The translations under genes and the position numbers were made by a program. 64,000 nt of DNA from Geobacter argillaceus. Its GTDB lineage: Bacteria; Desulfobacterota; Desulfuromonadia; Geobacterales; DSM-12255. Every line of letters begins with the position of its first letter. Positions within the stretch are counted from its first letter, which is position 1. The notes under the pieces are model-generated. The model had not been told where the DNA came from and did not search any database. It was given only the letters and a program-made list of their open reading frames with translations. Below, in pieces: positions 15,545 through 26,784 of the stretch. The stretch lies in contig NZ_VLLN01000006.1 of the NCBI RefSeq assembly GCF_007830735.1, positions 107,907 to 171,906 of the forward strand. Direction: 5' to 3'.

Positions 15545-16952
15545 TCTTCCTGATCAACGTCATGCGGGAGATGCCCAGCATCTCGGCCGCACTGGACCGG
15601 TTGCCGCCGTTCTGCCGGAGGGCCTCGTCGATGGTGTAGCGCTCGACCGCTTCCAGGGTCGGAAAGCTGTTGCAGGTCATCTGGAACACTGGTGGGGTCT
15701 CATCTCCCAAAGGGCGGGAGGGTATCGGCCCGGCAGCGGTTTTCTTCGCGGAAATGCCGGGAAAGTCCTTCATGGTGAGTGTTCCCGAGGTATTCATCGT
15801 CACCGCGTTGATGCTCTTGTTTTCCAGTTCCCGGATATTGCCGGGAAACTGGTAGCGGGAAAGGATATCCCATACCTGTGGTGAAATCTCCGGCACCGGC
15901 TTGTGCAGCGATGCTGCGGCTTGTGCCACAAAGTGCCGCAACAACGGCAGGATGTCTTCCGTTCGCTCCCGGAGGGGGGGAATGGCGAATTCATGGTTGC
16001 TCAGCCGGTGATAGAGGTCGTGCCTGAACCGGCCATCGGCGATGAGCGCCTTGAAATTCCTGTTGGTGGCGGCGATGATCCGGGCATTGGTTTTGATCAG
16101 GGCGTCGGAGCCGAGACGGTAATATTCCTTTTCCTGCACAAGCCGCAGCAGCTTGAGCTGCATATCCATACTCAGGTCGCCGATTTCGTCCAGAAATATC
16201 GTGCCGTTTTCCGCTTTTTTGAGCAGCCCGTCCCGTCGCTCGTTGGCACCCGTAAACGCGCCCTTTTTGTGACCGAACAGGGTGTCGGAGAACATCAGGT
16301 CGTCAAGCCCGGCCACGTTCAGGGCGACGAATTCCCCTCTCAGGCCGCTGGCCAGGTGGATGGCCCGGGCGATGACCTCTTTTCCCACCCCTGATTCGCC
16401 GGTAATGAGCACCGGATTGCGCGACGAGGCCAATGATTCTATGTACCGGAAGATCGCCGCCATCTTCCGGCTGCAGCCGACCACATCCTGAAAATGCTCG
16501 GGGCGGGCCGGCGTATCGTCGAGCAGGGAAGCCTTGAGCATCCTGTTCTGACAGTGCAGATCGTTGATCTGGAACGCCTTGTGGATGCTGGAAACGAGGC
16601 GGTTGGGCTCGACCGGCTTGGTGATGAAATCAAACGCCCCCTGGCGCATGCATTCGACCGCGGTCTGAATGTCGTTGAGCGCCGTGAGGATGATCACCGG
16701 CAGGTCGGGATGGGCAAGCAGCAGTTGCTGGAGCAGTTCGGTGCCGGAAAGACCTGGCATGATCCAGTCGAGGACCAGCACCGATGCCGGCGTGCCGGAC
16801 AGGGTCTGAAGCAGGTCGTTGCCGGAGGAAACCTTGACGATATTCTTGATGCCTCTTGTCTGGAGCATCAAACGGACGTTGTCGAGGAGGTCCAGATCGT
16901 CATCGACAATCACGACAGTATGCGGGGAGACGTTAGACTCTGTTGCCGGCAT
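15531..16952 (-). CDS. NtrC-type sigma-54-dependent response regulator
   Basis: 473 residues in the classical order: receiver domain (phospho-site Asp62 in VLVLDWIMPG, Lys112), AAA+ domain with Walker A GESGVGKE (185-192) and GAFTGA (231-236) that contacts sigma-54, and a C-terminal Fis-like helix-turn-helix (NGGNRSSAAEMLGISRMTLIRKI). It activates transcription from -24/-12 promoters when phosphorylated. The convergent sensor kinase is the obvious partner. The sigma-54-like promoter and palindromes at 6561-6719 are a candidate target, but nothing in the sequence proves the link. Confidence 0.93.
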   Translation of the reverse strand: MPATESNVSPHTVVIVDDDLDLLDNVRLMLQTRGIKNIVKVSSGNDLLQTLSGTPASVLVLDWIMPGLSGTELLQQLLLAHPDLPVIILTALNDIQTAVECMRQGAFDFITKPVEPNRLVSSIHKAFQINDLHCQNRMLKASLLDDTPARPEHFQDVVGCSRKMAAIFRYIESLASSRNPVLITGESGVGKEVIARAIHLASGLRGEFVALNVAGLDDLMFSDTLFGHKKGAFTGANERRDGLLKKAENGTIFLDEIGDLSMDMQLKLLRLVQEKEYYRLGSDALIKTNARIIAATNRNFKALIADGRFRHDLYHRLSNHEFAIPPLRERTEDILPLLRHFVAQAAASLHKPVPEISPQVWDILSRYQFPGNIRELENKSINAVTMNTSGTLTMKDFPGISAKKTAAGPIPSRPLGDETPPVFQMTCNSFPTLEAVERYTIDEALRQNGGNRSSAAEMLGISRMTLIRKISGK

Positions 16953-17110
16953 GGGTGACCCTTTTGTGATTATCTTTGTGATTGATATGGTTCAGACGAG
17001 TATACCAGATCCATTCCCGGCCACTCTCACCAGCACCAGCCATGTAACTTGACATAATATATCTTATGGGACGTTACGTGTATGGCAAGAGAATGGAGAG
17101 ATGGCTCCCC

Positions 17111-18412
17111 TCAAAGCTTCCGCCGGTCTATCACCCGTGACGCCTTTCCTTCGTACCGTGGAATGCTGTTGGCCTCCACCAGCTTGACGACCGCACCGAC
17201 GCCGATAACCGAAATAATCCGCTTCTCGACCGTCTCCAGGAAGGCCTTCTGGCGCTTCATCTCGTCAAAGAAGATGTTCTCGGTCACCTCGATATGCACT
17301 TCCAGGACATCCAGCGCACCTTTCCGGTCCACCACCAGCTGATAATGCGGCTGACACCCCTCAATGGCCATCAGGACGCCCTCGATCTGCGACGGGAAGA
17401 CGTTTACCCCCCTGATGATCAGCATCTCGTCGCTTCGTCCGGTTGTCCTCTGCATCCGGACCATGGTCCTGCCGCAGGCACACGGCTCGTAATCGAGTCG
17501 GGTAATATCCCTGGTCCGGTAGCGGATCATCGGAAATGCCTCTTTGGTCAGCGTGGTCAGCACCAGTTCCCCGGTGCTCCCCGGCGGCAGCGGTTCGCAG
17601 GTTTCCGGATCGATGATCTCCGGGATGAACGAGTCCTCAAAGATGTGCATGCCGCATTTGTGTTCGCATTCGCCGGCAACCCCCGGACCGATGATCTCGG
17701 ACAGGCCGTAGTTGTCGGTGGCACTGATGCACAGCCGGGTCTCGATCTCCCTGCGCATCGCCTCTGACCAGGGTTCGCCGCCGAACAGCCCGACCTTCAG
17801 CGACAGCGACTTGGGTTCGATGCCGAGCTGCTCCAGCCTTTCGGCTATGGTGATGGCGTAGCTCGGCGTGCAGACCAGGACCGACGAGCGGTAGTCCTGC
17901 ATGATCATGATCTGCTTCTCGGTGTTCCCACCGCCCATCGGGATGACCGAGGCGCCGATGGTCTCGGCACCGTAATGAAGACCGAAGGCACCGGTGAACA
18001 TACCGTAACCGAAGGCAATCTGCACCACATCGTCGTGGTTGACGCCGGCAGCGGTCATGAAGCGCGCCACCAGGCCGGACCAGATCTTGAGGTCGTTGCG
18101 GGTATAGCCGACTACGGTCGGCTTGCCGGTCGTGCCCGAGGACGAGTGGATCCTGACTACCTCCCTAAGCGGCACGGCGAACATGCCATAGGGATAATTG
18201 AGGCGCAGGTCTTCCTTGGTGGTAAACGGCAACCGCCGCAGATCGTCCAGTGACTGGATATCTTCCGGTGAGACGCCGGCTTCGTTGAACTTGTTGCGAA
18301 AACAGGTGACGTTTTTATAGGCCCGGTTGAGCGTTGCCTGCAACCGCTCTAGCTGAAGCTGCGCCAGTTCAGGCCGCGGCATGCATTCGTGCTGGGGGTC
18401 CCAGATTCCCAT
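17111..18412 (-). CDS. paaK: Phenylacetate-CoA ligase family protein (copy 1)
   Basis: 433 residues, the standard PaaK length. The AMP-binding loop [15 protein letters not shown] (about residue 90) and the C-terminal domain ([23 protein letters not shown]) are intact. The enzyme makes aryl-acetyl-CoA from the acid, ATP and CoA. It is the last gene of the eleven-gene minus-strand operon, whose fourth-from-first position holds another PaaK, so two acids, or one acid with different affinity, may be handled. The ligase would act on acids released when IorAB or aldehyde oxidation splits aromatic 2-oxo acids. Confidence 0.9.
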   Translation of the reverse strand: MGIWDPQHECMPRPELAQLQLERLQATLNRAYKNVTCFRNKFNEAGVSPEDIQSLDDLRRLPFTTKEDLRLNYPYGMFAVPLREVVRIHSSSGTTGKPTVVGYTRNDLKIWSGLVARFMTAAGVNHDDVVQIAFGYGMFTGAFGLHYGAETIGASVIPMGGGNTEKQIMIMQDYRSSVLVCTPSYAITIAERLEQLGIEPKSLSLKVGLFGGEPWSEAMRREIETRLCISATDNYGLSEIIGPGVAGECEHKCGMHIFEDSFIPEIIDPETCEPLPPGSTGELVLTTLTKEAFPMIRYRTRDITRLDYEPCACGRTMVRMQRTTGRSDEMLIIRGVNVFPSQIEGVLMAIEGCQPHYQLVVDRKGALDVLEVHIEVTENIFFDEMKRQKAFLETVEKRIISVIGVGAVVKLVEANSIPRYEGKASRVIDRRKL

Positions 18413-18421
18413 ACGGTGATC

Positions 18422-19165
<744 letters not shown>

Positions 19166-19198
19166 AGTAGTTGATGTAGTAAATTAAGTACTATTTAT

Positions 19199-19951
<753 letters not shown>

Positions 19952-19959
19952 GTACGCCC

Positions 19960-20913
19960 CTACCCCTCTTGCCTGCGCGTCGGCAACAGCCGGGCAAAAA
20001 GAGCGGGAATGCCACGCACCAGACCGCCCGGCATGAACATGGTCATGAGGATCAGGACCAGACCGTAGATCACGATATCGTAATCCTGAAAAGCCCGGAG
20101 CAGTTCCGGCAGCAGGGTGAGGATCGCGGCGCCGACCAGGGAACCGTAAACGCTTCCCAATCCGCCAACAACGACCATGGTCACCAGTTCCACGGAAAAA
20201 TTAAACCCGAAGGAGGTGGGGGAGACGAACCCCATGGTGTGGGCATAGAGGCTGCCGGCGATAGAGGAGATGAATGCCGACAGGGCAAAGATCTGCACCT
20301 TGAGCAGCCGGACATTGACCCCCATGACCCGGGCCGCCACCTCCGAATCGTGGATGGCGCACAGCGCCCGCCCGATCCTGGAATTGGCCAGGTTGAGGGA
20401 GATGAGAACCGTCCCCAGGGTGAAGGCCCAGATCAGCCCGTAGTTCTTGATGTCGCTGTCAAAGGCAACTCTGCCGATCTTCAAGGGCGGGATGCCGGAG
20501 AACCCCGACGGCCCGCCGGTGAACTCGACCGCCTCGTTGAAGACGATGTAGAAGATGATCCCGAGCCCCAGGGTGGCCATGGCCAGGTAGTGCCCCTTCA
20601 GTTTCAGGACCGGGAATCCGACGATGAACGCCAGCAGTGCCACGGACAGGGCGGTGATACCCATGGCGAGCCAGGGGTTCACGCCATAGGTGTTGCTCAA
20701 TATGCCCGAGGCATAGGCCCCCAACCCGAAGAAGCCGGCATGGCCGAGGGAGATCTGGCCGGCAAAGCCGAGCAGGAGGTTCAGGGCGATCGCGAGCATG
20801 GCATGGATGCCGACGAACACCAGCACGTTCATCAGGTAGCTGCCGGAAAGTGACAGGGGCGCCACGATGGCGATGACGACCAGAACAACAAATTTGATCA
20901 GATCCCGGTTCAC
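19960..20913 (-). CDS. livM: Branched-chain amino-acid-type ABC transporter permease LivM
   Basis: 317 residues with eight to ten membrane segments and the LivM signatures NLLLGFAGQISLGHAGFFGLGAY and the EAA-like VMGVNVRLLKVQIFALSAFISSIAGSLYAH. It begins three bases after livH and ends eight before livG. It forms the translocation pore with LivH. Confidence 0.92.
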   Translation of the reverse strand: MNRDLIKFVVLVVIAIVAPLSLSGSYLMNVLVFVGIHAMLAIALNLLLGFAGQISLGHAGFFGLGAYASGILSNTYGVNPWLAMGITALSVALLAFIVGFPVLKLKGHYLAMATLGLGIIFYIVFNEAVEFTGGPSGFSGIPPLKIGRVAFDSDIKNYGLIWAFTLGTVLISLNLANSRIGRALCAIHDSEVAARVMGVNVRLLKVQIFALSAFISSIAGSLYAHTMGFVSPTSFGFNFSVELVTMVVVGGLGSVYGSLVGAAILTLLPELLRAFQDYDIVIYGLVLILMTMFMPGGLVRGIPALFARLLPTRRQEG

Positions 20914-20916
20914 CGT

Positions 20917-21801
20917 CTACACCCTTTCGGTTTCGGCACGTTTGAACAGTCCCTGGGGCCGGATGAAGAGGAGCAGGAGCAGGATGACAAAGGCGATGGC
21001 ATCCTTGTACCCGGAGGAGATGAGGCCGGCGCCCAGCGATTCGAGCACGCCGAGGATCAGGCCGCCGAGCACGGTGGAGATGCCGCTGCTCATGCCGCCG
21101 ATAATGGCGGCACAGAACCCCTTGAGACCGAGCATGATTCCCACGTCGTAGGAGGTCATGGTGAGCGGGGCGATGATGATGCCGGCCATGGAGCCCATGG
21201 CCGAGCTGATGACGAACGACAGGAGCACCATCCGGCGGACACCGATGCCGATCAGGCTGGCGGCCCTGCTGTTGTACGAACAGGCGCGCATCGCCTTGCC
21301 ACTGATGGTGCAGCTGAAAAAGAGCTTGCTGACAACGATCACGATCACGGTGATGGCAACGATCCAGAGATGCTGGGGCAGGAGAGATGCACCGGCAAGC
21401 TCGATCGGGTCGCTGCCGCTGAAACTCGGCAGGGCGTGGGTATCCTTGCCCCAGACCAGCATGGCGAGCCCGCGGATCAGGATGCTGCCGCCGATGGTGA
21501 TGATGACCAGGTTGAGCGGCGATGCCGATTTGAGCGGCCGGATGGCCAACCGCTCGAACAGGAGCCCCAGCAGCGTGGTGAGGAGAATGGCGCCGATGAT
21601 CGCCAGCGCCAGGGGGAGTTTGGCACTCTGCAGGAGGAAAAAGGAGAACATCCCCCCGAGCATGACGAACTCACCCTGGGCGAAGTTGATGATGCCGGTT
21701 GCGTTGTAGATGATGGCAAACCCAAGTCCGATGAGTGCGTAGATGGCCCCGGATGCCAGTCCGGAGAAGAGGTACTGGGTAAGCTGATCGAGAATGTTCA
21801 T
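20917..21801 (-). CDS. livH: Branched-chain amino-acid-type ABC transporter permease LivH
   Basis: 294 residues, seven or eight membrane segments. SGLASGAIYALIGLGFAIIYNATGIINFAQGEFVMLGGM near the N-terminus is the family hallmark, and IGIGVRRMVLLSFVISSAMGSMAGIIIAP is its cytoplasmic loop. A 258-base gap containing a REP-like element separates it from the binding-protein gene upstream, which may reduce its expression relative to the binding proteins. Confidence 0.93.
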   Translation of the reverse strand: MNILDQLTQYLFSGLASGAIYALIGLGFAIIYNATGIINFAQGEFVMLGGMFSFFLLQSAKLPLALAIIGAILLTTLLGLLFERLAIRPLKSASPLNLVIITIGGSILIRGLAMLVWGKDTHALPSFSGSDPIELAGASLLPQHLWIVAITVIVIVVSKLFFSCTISGKAMRACSYNSRAASLIGIGVRRMVLLSFVISSAMGSMAGIIIAPLTMTSYDVGIMLGLKGFCAAIIGGMSSGISTVLGGLILGVLESLGAGLISSGYKDAIAFVILLLLLFIRPQGLFKRAETERV

Positions 21802-21864
21802 GGGGTACGCATTATCCTGGGCCGGTGCAGCCGGATCAATCCTTAAGCTGTACTGCTTTAAGCC

Positions 21865-22015
21865 CTGTAGGGGCGCTCGCTTGTAGCCGGGGGATTCATC
21901 CCCCGGATGAGAGTTGCCAACAAATTTCTAGTCACGTATGTGACAAAAGTGGCATGTTGCCAACATGACCGGGGAATAAATTCCCCGGCTACAGGCATTC
22001 TGTCCCGATGGGACG
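21865..22015. repeat. REP-pair (REPIN-like) element inside the liv operon
   Basis: GTAGCCGGGG (21883-21892) and CCCCGGCTAC (21983-21992) face each other about 90 bases apart; each unit is itself a hairpin (CCGGGGGATTCATCCCCCGG at 21888-21907; CCGGGGAATAAATTCCCCGG at 21969-21988). Between them are the palindrome GTCACGTATGTGAC (21931-21944) and the repeated GTTGCCAAC. The paired, inverted GTAGCCGGGG ends are typical of REP sequences spread by REP-associated tyrosine transposases. Confidence 0.75.
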
Positions 22016-22059
22016 TAATAAGCAACAACCTAACCGGACATCGATGACAAAACTCCCGT

Positions 22060-23202
22060 TTACTTGACCAGCGCCCAATCCTTGTTCCTGACCTCGACGA
22101 GTACGAAGGCGTCCTTGGTGAGCCCGGAGTGATCGCCGGCGGAGAACGTGAAGATCCCGCCGATCCCGGCAAAATGGCTGGTTTTTTCGAGCTGGTCGCG
22201 GATGGCCGCCGGGCTGTCCCCTCCCCGCTCGATGGCCCCTTTCAGCAGCATGACCGCATCCCAGGCATGGCCGCCGAAATGGTCACCCTCGGCCTTGAAA
22301 TGCTTCTGGTAATCCTTGACATAGGCCAGGAGCGAGCCCTTCTGCTTGTCGGACGTGGGCAGGACATCGGCAACAATGACCCGGCCCGACGGCAGGATGA
22401 TCCCTTCGGCAGCGTCACCGGCCAGATTGATGAACTTCTTGGACGAAACGCCGTGGCTCATGAACAGCGGCAGCTTGATCCCGAGCTGCTTGACGTTGCG
22501 GGCAACCACCGCCGGCCCCGGATTGGTTCCCCAGCAGATGATGGCCTGGGCCTGGCTCCCCTTGATCTTGGTCAGTTGGGGGGTCATGTCCGTGTCCTTG
22601 GGGCCGTAGGTGTCGTCAAGGACGATCTGGATGCCGAACTTGGCGGCATTGGCCTTCAACTGCTCCCGGCCCGACGAACCGAAGCCGTCGGACACGGTCA
22701 GCAGGGCGACCCTGGTCATCTTCTTGTGCTTCAGATGTTCATAGATCTTGGCCACTGCCAGGGCATCATTCTGGGCGGTCTTGAAGACCCATTTCTTGAC
22801 CGGATCGGTGATCTTGCTCCCGGCAGCACAGGAGATGAGCGGCACCCCGGCCTTTTCCACCACGTCGATGATGGCCATGGAGTCGCCGGTGGTGCTCGGA
22901 CCGACGATCCCTACCACGTGGTCATTCTTGATCAGTTTGTTGGCCAACTGGACCGCTTTGGTGGTATCCCCCTGGGTATCGTAGGCGATCAGCTGCAGCT
23001 TGCGCCCCTTGACGCCGCCGGCGGCATTGATCTCGTCCACCACCATCTGGGCCGTGTTCCGCTCGGGTTCGCCGAGAAAGGAAGCAGGGCCGGTGACGGC
23101 AAAGAGGCCGCCGATCCTGATCGGCTCGGCCGCAATGGCGAGTGAACAGCAGAGCAGGATGCAGCTGACGAGTGTGGCGAACATAACGGATGCTGTTTTC
23201 AT
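22060..23202 (-). CDS. Branched-chain amino-acid-type ABC binding protein (copy 2)
   Basis: 380 residues with a signal peptide (VSCILLCCSLAIAAEP) and the type-I periplasmic binding fold: IRIGGLFAVTGPASFLGEPERNTAQMVVDEINAAGGVKGRKLQLIAYDTQGDTTKAVQLANKLI. Closely similar to the next protein upstream, clearly a paralogue. It would deliver a ligand to LivHMFG. The neighbouring PaaK and IorAB genes suggest an aromatic acid or amino acid rather than leucine, but the ligand pocket cannot be interpreted from sequence alone. Confidence 0.9.
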   Translation of the reverse strand: MKTASVMFATLVSCILLCCSLAIAAEPIRIGGLFAVTGPASFLGEPERNTAQMVVDEINAAGGVKGRKLQLIAYDTQGDTTKAVQLANKLIKNDHVVGIVGPSTTGDSMAIIDVVEKAGVPLISCAAGSKITDPVKKWVFKTAQNDALAVAKIYEHLKHKKMTRVALLTVSDGFGSSGREQLKANAAKFGIQIVLDDTYGPKDTDMTPQLTKIKGSQAQAIICWGTNPGPAVVARNVKQLGIKLPLFMSHGVSSKKFINLAGDAAEGIILPSGRVIVADVLPTSDKQKGSLLAYVKDYQKHFKAEGDHFGGHAWDAVMLLKGAIERGGDSPAAIRDQLEKTSHFAGIGGIFTFSAGDHSGLTKDAFVLVEVRNKDWALVK

Positions 23203-23231
23203 GCGCGTGATTCCTCCTTGAATCGATCAGT

Positions 23232-24371
23232 CTATTTAACCAGCTCCCAGTCCCCCTTGACGATCCGAACCATCTCGAACGCCGACAGGTCGAGGCCGTT
23301 GTGGTCGGTGGGCGACATGGTAAAGATACCGGAAACGCTGACCAGCTTCCTGGTCTGTTCGATGGCGGCACGGATCTGTTCCGGTGTGGTAGCGCCCTTC
23401 TTGATCGCATCAGCAATCATCAGGAAGGCATCATAGGCATAGCCGCCAAAGGTGGACGCCTCCATACCGTACGCCTTCTTGTAGTCATGGTTGTAATCCT
23501 TGAGTACCTTGTGCTGCGGATCGGACGGTTTAAGTTTGTCGTAGACCGCCAGTTTTCCTGCCGGTAGGATCACCCCTTCGGCATTGTCCACACCGGCCAG
23601 TTCGATGTATTTCTTGGAGGCAACCCCATGGCTCTGGTAGAGGGGGATCTTGATGCCGAGCTGTTTAACGTTCCGGGTGACCACGGCCGGTCCCGGGTTG
23701 GTTCCCCAGCAGATGATGGCGTCCGGCTTGGCACCCTTGATCTTGGTCAGCTGGGGGGTCATGTCGGTGTCCTTGGGGCCGAACACTTCATCGGCCACCA
23801 CCGTGAACCCTTTTTGTTTGGCCATGGTCTTCAGCTGCTCGCGACCCGACGAACCAAAGGCGTCGGATACGGTCAACAGGGCGATATTTTTCTGCTTTTT
23901 CGAGGTCAGGTAGTTGAAGATCTTTTCCGCGGCCACGTGGTCGTTGGCCGGGGTCTTGAACACCCACTTCTTGACCGGCTCGGTGATCTTGATGCCGGCT
24001 GCGCAGGAGATCAGGGGGATGCCGGCCTTTTCCACGTCATCAATGATGGCCATGGTGTCGCCGGTGGTGCTCGGTCCGACAATGACTGCCACCTTGTCAT
24101 TCTTGATCAGCTTGTTCACCAGCTGTTTGGCCTTGGTGCTGTCTCCCTGGGTGTCGTACACCACCAGTTCGAGCTTGGTACCCTTGATGCCACCCTTGTT
24201 GTTGATCTCCTTGACCAGCATCTCCAGGGTGTTTTTCTCCGGTTCGCCCAGGAACGAGGCCGGGCCGGTAACGGAGAACAGCGCCCCGATACGGAGGGTG
24301 GCAGCCGATGCCGCGGCCGCCGCGAGGGTGAGGATGGACAGGGTGAGCAACAGTGTCACGAGCCTCTTCAT
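23232..24371 (-). CDS. Branched-chain amino-acid-type ABC binding protein (copy 1)
   Basis: 379 residues, signal peptide MKRLVTLLLTLSILTLAAAAASA, and the same LRIGALFSVTGPASFLGEPEKNT start as copy 2. The two copies lie in tandem 29 bases apart, with one set of permease and ATPase genes, so they probably extend the range of ligands for a single transporter. AGGAGGTTTCACC precedes the ATG, a strong ribosome site. Confidence 0.91.
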   Translation of the reverse strand: MKRLVTLLLTLSILTLAAAAASAATLRIGALFSVTGPASFLGEPEKNTLEMLVKEINNKGGIKGTKLELVVYDTQGDSTKAKQLVNKLIKNDKVAVIVGPSTTGDTMAIIDDVEKAGIPLISCAAGIKITEPVKKWVFKTPANDHVAAEKIFNYLTSKKQKNIALLTVSDAFGSSGREQLKTMAKQKGFTVVADEVFGPKDTDMTPQLTKIKGAKPDAIICWGTNPGPAVVTRNVKQLGIKIPLYQSHGVASKKYIELAGVDNAEGVILPAGKLAVYDKLKPSDPQHKVLKDYNHDYKKAYGMEASTFGGYAYDAFLMIADAIKKGATTPEQIRAAIEQTRKLVSVSGIFTMSPTDHNGLDLSAFEMVRIVKGDWELVK

Positions 24372-24410
24372 GGTGAAACCTCCTATTGTGATAATCGGTT
24401 AGGGGGTGAC

Positions 24411-24842
24411 CTACATACGGTACAGTCGTTCGCCATCGAGGATGGCGATGCCGTTTGTCTGCAGGGTCTTGATCGCCTTGTCGGTTTCGTCGAACCTAAA
24501 GATGATCACCGCGTTCTCGCCGCACCGCTCGACAAAGGCGTACATGTACTCCACGTTGATGGCGTCGCTGTCCAGGGTCTTGAGGATACGGGCCAACCCG
24601 CCGGGCCGGTCCGGCACCTCGACCGCCACCACTTCGGTCTTGTTGACCGTGAAGCCGCGCTCCTTGAGGATGGACTTGGCCTTTTCCCGATCGTTGACGA
24701 TCAGGCGCAGGATGCCGAAATCGGAGGTGTCGGCCAGGGAGAGCGCCCGGATATTTATGCCTGCTTCATCCAGGATACTGGTGATCTCGGCCAGGCGACC
24801 GGACTTGTTCTCGATAAAGATGGAGATCTGTTCAACGTTCAT
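24411..24842 (-). CDS. Tandem ACT-domain protein
   Basis: 143 residues comprising two ACT domains ([36 protein letters not shown]... and [31 protein letters not shown]). ACT domains bind amino acids. Stand-alone tandem ACT proteins of this kind are commonly found between paaK and liv genes in Desulfuromonadia and many other anaerobes, where they probably sense an amino acid or its keto acid. No catalytic or DNA-binding domain is present, so it would act on a protein partner, perhaps the adjacent PaaK. Confidence 0.88.
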   Translation of the reverse strand: MNVEQISIFIENKSGRLAEITSILDEAGINIRALSLADTSDFGILRLIVNDREKAKSILKERGFTVNKTEVVAVEVPDRPGGLARILKTLDSDAINVEYMYAFVERCGENAVIIFRFDETDKAIKTLQTNGIAILDGERLYRM

Positions 24843-24887
24843 TGGTAGCCTCCTGTACGTTGTATCTGACCTGTTGTAACCCCTACC

Positions 24888-26189
24888 CTACAGCTTCCGT
24901 TTGTCGATGACCCGCGTGGCCTTGCCTTCGCTCCGCTGGATGGTCTTGGCCTCGACCAGCTTGGCCGTGCAGGTGACGCCGAGCGTATCCTTGATCTCTT
25001 TCTCGATCCGCTTGCCCAGGGCCTGGAGGACCTTGATCTCGTCGGAGAAGAGCCGCTCGTTCACCTCCACCTGCACCTCAAGGGTATCCAGGGTTCCCTT
25101 CCGGTCGACCACCAGCAGGTAATGGGGCTCGACCCCCTCGATCCCCACCAGGATCGATTCGATCTGGGAGGGGAAGACGTTGACGCCGCGGATGATCAGC
25201 ATGTCGTCGCTGCGCCCGCTCAGCCGGGCGATCCGGGCATGGGTCCGGCCACAGACGCATGGCTCCTGGATGAGGCGGGTAATGTCCCTGGTCCGGTAAC
25301 GGATGAGCGGTATCCCCTGCTTGGTGATCGTGGTGATGACCAGTTCGCCCAGTTCGCCGTCGGCAACCCGCGCCCCGGTTTCCGGATTGATGATCTCGGG
25401 GATGAAGTGGTCTTCCCAGATATGGAGCCCCTGCTTGGCCTCGATGCATTCGATGGCCACACCCGGCCCCATGATCTCCGACAGGCCGTAGATGTCGATG
25501 GCGGCAATGTTCAGCTTCGCTTCGATCTCCTGGCGCATCGTCTCGGACCACGGCTCGGCGCCGAAGATGCCGACCTTCAGCTTCATGCTCTTGAAATCCA
25601 CCCCCTCAGCGGCGGCCTCTTCGGCCATGAACAGGGAGTAGGACGGGGTGCAGGTGAGGACCGTGGAGCCGAAGTCCTGCATGATCATGATCTGGCGCTT
25701 GGTGTTCCCTCCTGAGATGGGTATGACCGAGGCCCCCAGCCGCTCGGCGCCATAGTGGGCACCGAGACCGCCGGTAAAGAGGCCGTAGCCGTATGCGTTG
25801 TGGATAATGTCCCCCTTGTGGACGCCGGCGGCGGCAAAGGAGCGGGCCATCAGGTCGGACCAGTTATCGATATCCTTCCGGGTGTAGCCGACCACCGTGG
25901 GCTTGCCGGTGGTGCCGCTGGAGGCGTGGATACGGACAATCTCTTCGAGCGGTGCGGCAAAGAGGCCATAGGGGTAGGAATCCCGCATGTCCTGCTTGGT
26001 GGTGAACGGGAGCCGCTGCAGGTCTGCCAGCCCCTTCACGTCGCCAGGCCTGATTCCTGCCTTGTCGAAGGAGTTCCGGTAGAACGGGACATTGGCGTAC
26101 ACCCGCTCCAGCACATTCTGCAGGCGCTTCAGCTGCAGCGACTCCAGCGCCGCTTTCGGCATGGTCTCGAACTCTTCGTTGAAGTACAT
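24888..26189 (-). CDS. paaK: Phenylacetate-CoA ligase (copy 2)
   Basis: 433 residues, same architecture as the copy at 17111-18412: [46 protein letters not shown], and the C-terminal [23 protein letters not shown]. It lies directly after iorB, so it most likely uses the arylacetate made when IorAB's acyl-CoA product is hydrolysed or supplied from outside. PaaK next to iorAB is a conserved arrangement in anaerobes. Confidence 0.92.
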   Translation of the reverse strand: MYFNEEFETMPKAALESLQLKRLQNVLERVYANVPFYRNSFDKAGIRPGDVKGLADLQRLPFTTKQDMRDSYPYGLFAAPLEEIVRIHASSGTTGKPTVVGYTRKDIDNWSDLMARSFAAAGVHKGDIIHNAYGYGLFTGGLGAHYGAERLGASVIPISGGNTKRQIMIMQDFGSTVLTCTPSYSLFMAEEAAAEGVDFKSMKLKVGIFGAEPWSETMRQEIEAKLNIAAIDIYGLSEIMGPGVAIECIEAKQGLHIWEDHFIPEIINPETGARVADGELGELVITTITKQGIPLIRYRTRDITRLIQEPCVCGRTHARIARLSGRSDDMLIIRGVNVFPSQIESILVGIEGVEPHYLLVVDRKGTLDTLEVQVEVNERLFSDEIKVLQALGKRIEKEIKDTLGVTCTAKLVEAKTIQRSEGKATRVIDKRKL

Positions 26190-26199
26190 GGGGAACTCC

Positions 26200-26778
26200 T
26201 TACAGCTTTCTTCCGAGCATGAACGCCCTGCGGTTCACTTCCAGGGCCTTGGCCGGCACCATCTTCGCCAACGCCTCCAGCCAGAACTCTTCGGCGATCT
26301 CCAACTGCCGGGAAACTGCGCCCAGCAGCACCGTATTGGCTGCTTTCGGATTACCTGCCTCGCCGGCCAGCTTCTGGCCGTCCACCAGGAGGAAGTCCGG
26401 GAACAGCTGCCTGATCCGCTCCGCTAGATCGTCCGGATAGATATCCTGCCCGGTCAGGACCGATGGCGGCGAGATCCGCAGGTTGTTGGCCACGACCTTG
26501 CCCCCCTTTTTCAGGAGGGGGAGGGAACGGTAGGTCTCCATCAGCTCGAAGCCGAAGAGGATATCCCCCTCCCCTTCCGGCACGGTCGGCGAAAAGACCT
26601 CGCGGCCATAGCGGACATGGGAGACGACGCTCCCGCCCCGCTGGGACATGCCGTGGATCTCGCTCTTCTTGACGTCGAACCCGGCCAGCTTGAAGGTCTC
26701 GGCAAGGATCTCCGAGGCCAGGAGAATCCCCTGCCCCCCGACGCCGACCAAGAGAATATTGGTAATGGTATCGCTCAT
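26200..26778 (-). CDS. iorB: Indolepyruvate:ferredoxin oxidoreductase beta subunit
   Basis: 192 residues, usual for IorB. Gly-rich start [52 protein letters not shown] is the characteristic gamma-type pyruvate:ferredoxin oxidoreductase domain. It combines with IorA to oxidise aryl pyruvates with CoA to aryl-acetyl-CoA and CO2, reducing ferredoxin. It starts six bases after iorA ends. Confidence 0.95.
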   Translation of the reverse strand: MSDTITNILLVGVGGQGILLASEILAETFKLAGFDVKKSEIHGMSQRGGSVVSHVRYGREVFSPTVPEGEGDILFGFELMETYRSLPLLKKGGKVVANNLRISPPSVLTGQDIYPDDLAERIRQLFPDFLLVDGQKLAGEAGNPKAANTVLLGAVSRQLEIAEEFWLEALAKMVPAKALEVNRRAFMLGRKL

Positions 26779-26784
26779 GTCGTG

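Noticed and set aside
22060..24371. Tandem binding-protein genes as an artefact of assembly
   Set aside because: The two genes differ throughout in codons and in many residues, so they are true paralogues and not a duplicated read.
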